Assembly (NCBI GenBank): GCA_020740775.1
Contig: JAHEWK010000019.1
Coordinates: forward strand, 1,054,001 to 1,118,000
Direction of reading: 5' to 3'
Length of the DNA: 64,000 nt
From: Ilyonectria destructans
Taxonomy: Eukaryota; Ascomycota; Sordariomycetes; Hypocreales; Nectriaceae
The notes under the pieces were generated by a model. It made no database searches. It was not told the DNA's origin and worked only from the letters and a program-made list of their open reading frames with translations. Every line of letters starts with the position of its first letter. The first letter of the stretch is position 1. The position numbers were made by a program, and so were the translations under genes. This document shows positions 60,033-64,000 of this stretch, in pieces.

Positions 60033-60131
60033 GGGGATCTCTAGGCGTTGGACCGGATCACTGTGGTGTCGTGAATCACTGGGTGATTCAGGAATCACTG
60101 GTGATTCGAGTAGCGCGTAGTGATTCGGTAC
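60033..60131. repeat. LTR-like repeat, copy 2 (unmutated form)
   Basis: GC-richer partner of copy 1, same orientation, 363 bases downstream. It is followed by GGGCCGTGACAG (60,185-60,196); on the minus strand this starts TGTCACGG, a common beginning of fungal Gypsy LTRs, so a solo-LTR origin is plausible but unproven. Confidence 0.75.
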
Positions 60132-60315
60132 GGATCATCCTGGATCCGTGAACGAAGAAAAGGTGGGTCAGCCGGCCCATGTGGCCGGGCCGTGACAGAT
60201 AAGTGAAGTGGTTGTTATTTGTATACAATTGGCTGTCCGAGTGGGGGGTGGTAGATGGTATGGCTATTGTTTGCCTGTTAGTAATTTGAAACCATATGTT
60301 TGGCTCTGTCTTCTG

Positions 60316-60651
60316 CTATGCAAGATGGATGATATAATATAGTAAGTGTTTCAATACCCGGGTATACTTTGCATATGTTTCTTCTTTCAAATCGTGTATT
60401 AGCGGCTTCTGAGATAATCGTCTGGCAATGAACGAGTTGAGCAGGTGCTGATCAAAGACGTTGAGCCTTCCTTCCCTAAGCGAGTTTCGCGCCTCAGTAA
60501 CAATATGTTTGAGTGATTGAAGAAAAATGGAAAGTAGACAATCTTGACTGTCTGGGGCGCTTAGGCTGCATAATCTATTCGGATCGGGTAGAGAGGTCAG
60601 GGCTGCAACTTCTGATAGCCTATTTTGATGGGCTCCAAGAAGCGAGGCCAT
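60316..60651 (-). pseudogene. Fragment of an unidentified repetitive fungal protein
   Basis: A 111-codon frame from ATG 60,651 reads 'LSEVAALTSLPDPNRLC', 'HLLNSFIARRLSQKPLIHDL' and 'ETYAKYTRVLKHLLYYI'. In another frame directly upstream the minus strand reads 'ITEWPRFLE', which would extend the protein, so a frameshift is likely near 60,640. The sequence recalls large proteins that accompany helicase-like repeats in fungal genomes, but I cannot name the family. It looks truncated at both ends. Confidence 0.35.
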
Positions 60652-60659
60652 TCAGTAAT

Positions 60660-61558
60660 TTGAAGCTATTGTGATCAGTTTCGTGCGTCTCGAGATATTA
60701 GATTGATAGGAACATCGCCTTGAGTTGTCCGGCCCTCTTCTGGTATGAGTTTGCTAACCCGTTCGCAAGATTACGGACAATCTAGTAGCTCGGCGTTATC
60801 GTCGAGATCGTATCTTGAATGTTTTTGAGTTTAATATCGGTAGGGTCCTCGCCGCATATTAAGCGATTATAGCAGATAGTAGCTGATCTAAGTATCTCGT
60901 GTGTAAGGCCGCGGAAGCTATTTATTAACAACTAAGACCTGTCTATCCCACGAAAGCACCTCGCCATCTTTACTTCAATAAAAATGATATACTGGTCCCT
61001 CACGAACCTGCCGTTCTAGTTAACTGAGAGTGAGGCGTCTATGCGAATGGAGATAGTTTATACTACTATAATACTACACTATATGCTAAGTGAAGAGAGG
61101 GACCTTAAGTGTCTAAGAAGATTTAGACTCAGCGTAAAGATAACTACTCCATATATCGCTCTTAGACCATGCTTTACATAGGGATATCTATAACAACTCC
61201 GTGGTTAACTTTTATACAGTTCTTATAGTCTAGTAAACTGACTCTATTGCTCCACTACTTCGACCCTTCTATGCGAAGCTGTGGACTATAAGCTGCATCT
61301 CTCCGCGTTCATTAAAATCTCGCAGATTCTTCTTGCAGAACGGGTGTTACTTGCAGTGCAGAGAGATAAAGCTAACTATCCAGGGCTAGCACTAGAGAAG
61401 ATCTGTGCCGGCTTATGGTAGAAGGAACAAGGTCTCCTATCTGAGGGCGCAGAAGCTCCGAGCATATGGTAAAGCCATCAAAGATATGACAACATCGATT
61501 GGATTGTTTTAGACGCTTAGCATACGACACTGGTACCTTCTCCGAGCACCCGTCTTAT
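60660..61558. other. No gene recognised
   Basis: Mixed composition. No frame with motif support in either strand. Confidence 0.4.
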
Positions 61559-62133
61559 TCACCCTTCTACAGTAGTAATAGCGTTCCCGTCAAGCTCCAA
61601 TGCCGCTTCATTGAACTCGATATTATCCCTAGGCAGGTCCAAATGCACTCCCAATATCGGTGCCACCTCGACCTCAACCTCTTCCTCGGTCTCCAGCGCA
61701 AGCACATGACCCCCGAGCGTCCGGTCTGCGCTGATAAAATGTAGATGGTCGCCCGCAACGCTGACCCCCTGCGTACGCGAAAGGCAATGTACAGATTGTG
61801 AGCTCCGGGGGTTAGCTCCCTGAGGAGCCGGGAGAGGTCCTGCTTGCTCGAGATGACGCCTTTGGTGAGCCCCATGGGTCGAAAGTGGGTCACCATGGCG
61901 AAGGGGGCGATTATGTCAGGGGAAGTCGTGGCATCGATGGCATTGATGGAGCCGTCAGACTTCATCTGGTAAGCTTCCCTGTCAATGACGATCATCTCCC
62001 CTACCATGTGTCGGAAAGTACCGAAGCCATGGTCACCGTGAAAAAGAAGTGTCGATATGGGGAGACCGTCTGAAGCGACGCCATCAAGGAGCGCGGAGAC
62101 TATGGAATATTGGTACAATTCGTTTGGCGCCAT
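61559..62133 (-). pseudogene. Alpha-acetolactate decarboxylase-like gene with internal deletion
   Basis: From ATG 62,133 the minus strand reads 'MAPNELYQYSIVSALLDGVA', 'LLFHGDHGFGTF', 'GEMIVIDREAYQMKSDG' and 'PFAMVTHFRP', the N-terminal half of acetolactate decarboxylase, up to 'HNLYIAFRV'. In a different frame the C-terminal part follows at once: 'VAGDHLHFISADRTLGGHVL', with the zinc-ligand His residues (HLH and GGH), then 'LGVHLDLPRDNIEF' and a normal stop at 61,559. The roughly 55-60 residues that normally lie between are missing and the frame is shifted. Intact enzymes convert acetolactate to acetoin. There is little RIP here; the break is a deletion. An open frame of 199 codons across the junction is therefore misleading at its C-terminus. 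Confidence 0.8.
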
Positions 62134-64000
62134 GCCTTCAAGTGGAGTGAACAGCACAGATTTCAAAATTCGAATAACACGAAACGAAGGCGGTCAACAG
62201 TGGTGGATGTGAAGATGCTTCATTAGTCGGGTAGATCGATGATGTAGAGAGAGAACAAGGCATCAGGAGATTTGCCCTAAGGTGAAATTTATGCCTTTAT
62301 ACTGTTAAGATCGTCACGTGCTCCCCTTTCTATACTGTAGCACGAAATGCCTAGTCGCACGGAAGTTAGGAATGTGAGAATAAGGGATGCCTCCAAAGCT
62401 GCATCGCGAGGAACATCCGCCTTGGGTGAGGAAGCGATATCCGGATCACTCCGCAAATATCGTCGTGAAAGTGCTCATTCACTTTACTGGTGGAACGGGT
62501 TTGGGCTTGAGCTATTTTCCAAACTAGGTAATTTGCGTTTGAGACAAATCCCAAATCTGCCCTGAATCCGAAACTTGTCCCAGAACTCAGTCCGCTTAAT
62601 GCGTACTCGCTAGTCAGCCCTGTTCGACATATTCGATCGAAATGCCCCCCTGGGCCTAATCATTCTATATATTCTGCAATACGAACAGCAAGCCGAGCAT
62701 AGCTTGGAATAGATACGACGAACTAGATCCCTCAAAGTCGGTCGAGCCCTCTTCCAGTAAGAAGGGCAGTGCAAGCAGACGCCCCAGGCGGTTTGAATAC
62801 TTTATCCAATTGATAACATTCTCAGAGCCAAAAGGTCTCTGGAGCGCCGGTGTATGAATACCCCACCATGAGATGAGTGATTGGACTGGCGTGGACAGAA
62901 ACTGGCGGGACTGGATTTGAGTTTCTTTGAAGATTTGGACTGGAGTGTATTATTAATTGGGAACCAGCTCCGGGAGCCCTAAGGTCTAACCCGATACGGC
63001 AAGAGCTAAGCCTAATTTGGTGGTCGTGACGGGCCTCCCGTCGCAGACCACAACACCGCCTGCGCCTTCGTTCTGCCATAAGGTGAATATCCAACGCACG
63101 CAGATTGGTCCGCAAGGGTAAGATGACGGGACCTCTAATTTGGAATAAAAAGGTGTAAAAGGCTAGCTAAATGAGGCCCGGAGGAGCAGGCTGCATACGA
63201 AGCTGATCCGAAAGCTAAATTTCAGCTTAGTCAGCTTAATTAAACTATTTTCTAAAATAGGTAATTCCTGTATAAAGCCTAGTATGACTTGGTATATATG
63301 TAACAAACTATATCAGATGGAAGGTCGGAGAAAGGGTCAGTATAAGAGGTCCTAGTATCTACTAGGATTACTAGGGTCGGACTAATATCTCAACGCATTC
63401 TGCTGGATATGTGGTAGGTATCTCGAACATATGATAGGGTGAATCCAGTAGATAGTGGAGCAGAAACTGATGATCTCATTGATTAATGAGTTGATGATTC
63501 CTTGTCTTGCTTGCTTGTTGGTGCGGGGGCGTCGGTCCATTCCTCACGCTTTCACCGCTACAAACCACCAATATCATTATAAAAGATGTTATCACCTCTT
63601 TAACCGCACACAGGCGTCAACCTAACAGATATTGTCATGTTCAGGGGAATAGTGTCACGGTGTGTATTTTGGATAACTGGGCGTGTAATTGTTATAGCAA
63701 TCTCCTTCTAGCTACTTCAGCATAAAGGAGGTACAGGAACTCAGAGCGGGGATCGGACGCAATCAAGAACAGACATCTACCCAATCAGACACTTCAGACA
63801 ATCTGGGCTCGTGACAAATAGCCAACAGGAATTACCGACAACTAACAAGCCGGGTTTGCCAAGCAACTCGGTTGCAGTGTCTTCTATCCTTAAATCACGC
63901 ACAGGGGTGAAGTTATGTTCTTGCTCGTAAAGAATGCATGCCTTTTCCTGGAAATCATAACAAAGAAGCCTACCGCGAGCCGGAAGCTGCCAGTCAACGG
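62134..64000. other. No confident gene to the end of the window
   Basis: Open frames at 62,347-62,565 (+), 62,822-63,115 (-) and 63,507-63,725 (+) are short, overlap frames on the other strand and carry no motif. The segment 62,167-62,350 is the upstream flank of the decarboxylase pseudogene. Confidence 0.4.

Noticed and set aside
62822..63115. 97-codon minus-strand frame
   Set aside because: Arg-rich with no motif, no upstream signals and no homology I can recognise.
63507..63725. 72-codon plus-strand frame near the window end
   Set aside because: Short and motif-free; likely chance.

Overview
The window looks like an accessory, repeat-rich region of a filamentous ascomycete (Pezizomycotina) genome. 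The evidence is short spliceosomal introns of about 46-64 bp with GT..AG ends and CTAAC-like branch points, fungus-specific families (DUF3723, LaeA-like methyltransferase, fungal NLRs), a chromodomain Ty3/Gypsy element, and long AT-rich tracts with the signature of repeat-induced point mutation (RIP). In those tracts recognisable proteins are interrupted almost only by TAA, TAG or TGA codons where CAA, CAG, CGA or TGG is expected. I cannot name the genus.

Layout. (1) From 1 to about 32,560 the DNA is AT-rich and RIP-mutated, but it still holds long, nearly collinear gene fossils: a protein-kinase-like gene (50-1,130, +), a small fungal family (6.2-6.7 kb, +), a full-length CSC1/OSCA-type channel (7.2-10.35 kb, +), a secreted GH18 chitinase (10.97-12.4 kb, -), an unknown gene (12.8-14.5 kb, +), a LaeA-like methyltransferase with a visible intron (15.3-16.7 kb, -), another unknown (17.3-18.4 kb, +), a Ulp1-like protease (18.85-20.5 kb, -), a patatin-like phospholipase (20.9-24.2 kb, +), a foldback repeat (25.3-25.5 kb), a DUF3723 gene (25.9-29.0 kb, -) and a J-domain protein (29.4-31.6 kb, +). 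(2) Base composition changes abruptly near 32.6 kb. From there to about 44 kb lies a gene island with two intact convergent NLR genes: a lipase(SesB-like)-NB-ARC-TPR gene (33,144-36,826, +) and a PNP_UDP-NB-ARC-TPR gene (40,049-43,722, -). Two short uncharacterised genes lie between them, one broken by a 10-bp duplication. (3) From 44 to 52.5 kb decay is milder: a coiled-coil remnant, a double-chromodomain pseudogene, a minisatellite and a Q/P-rich repeat gene. (4) A 2.66-kb internally deleted chromodomain Ty3/Gypsy element with identical 161-bp LTRs lies at 52,575-55,232 (-). (5) From 55.3 to 64 kb there is a degraded coiled-coil gene of 18-residue repeats, one intact C2H2/RING gene (57,612-58,925), LTR-like duplicates that differ almost only by transitions, and an acetolactate-decarboxylase pseudogene lacking its middle part.

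How the parts relate. The two intact NLRs are predicted nonself-recognition or immune receptors: an N-terminal enzyme-like effector domain, a nucleotide switch, and a repeat sensor of near-identical 42-residue TPR units. Co-occurrence of NLR, patatin-like phospholipase and DUF3723 genes matches the accessory gene set reported for Starship giant transposons. No DUF3435 captain recombinase or element border was found here, so a Starship relic is only a hypothesis. Three genes appear intact and full length by sequence (the two NLRs and the RING gene), and a fourth (38,731-39,486) is an intact open frame of unknown family. I saw no rRNA or tRNA genes, and no CRISPR arrays, which would not be expected in a fungus.
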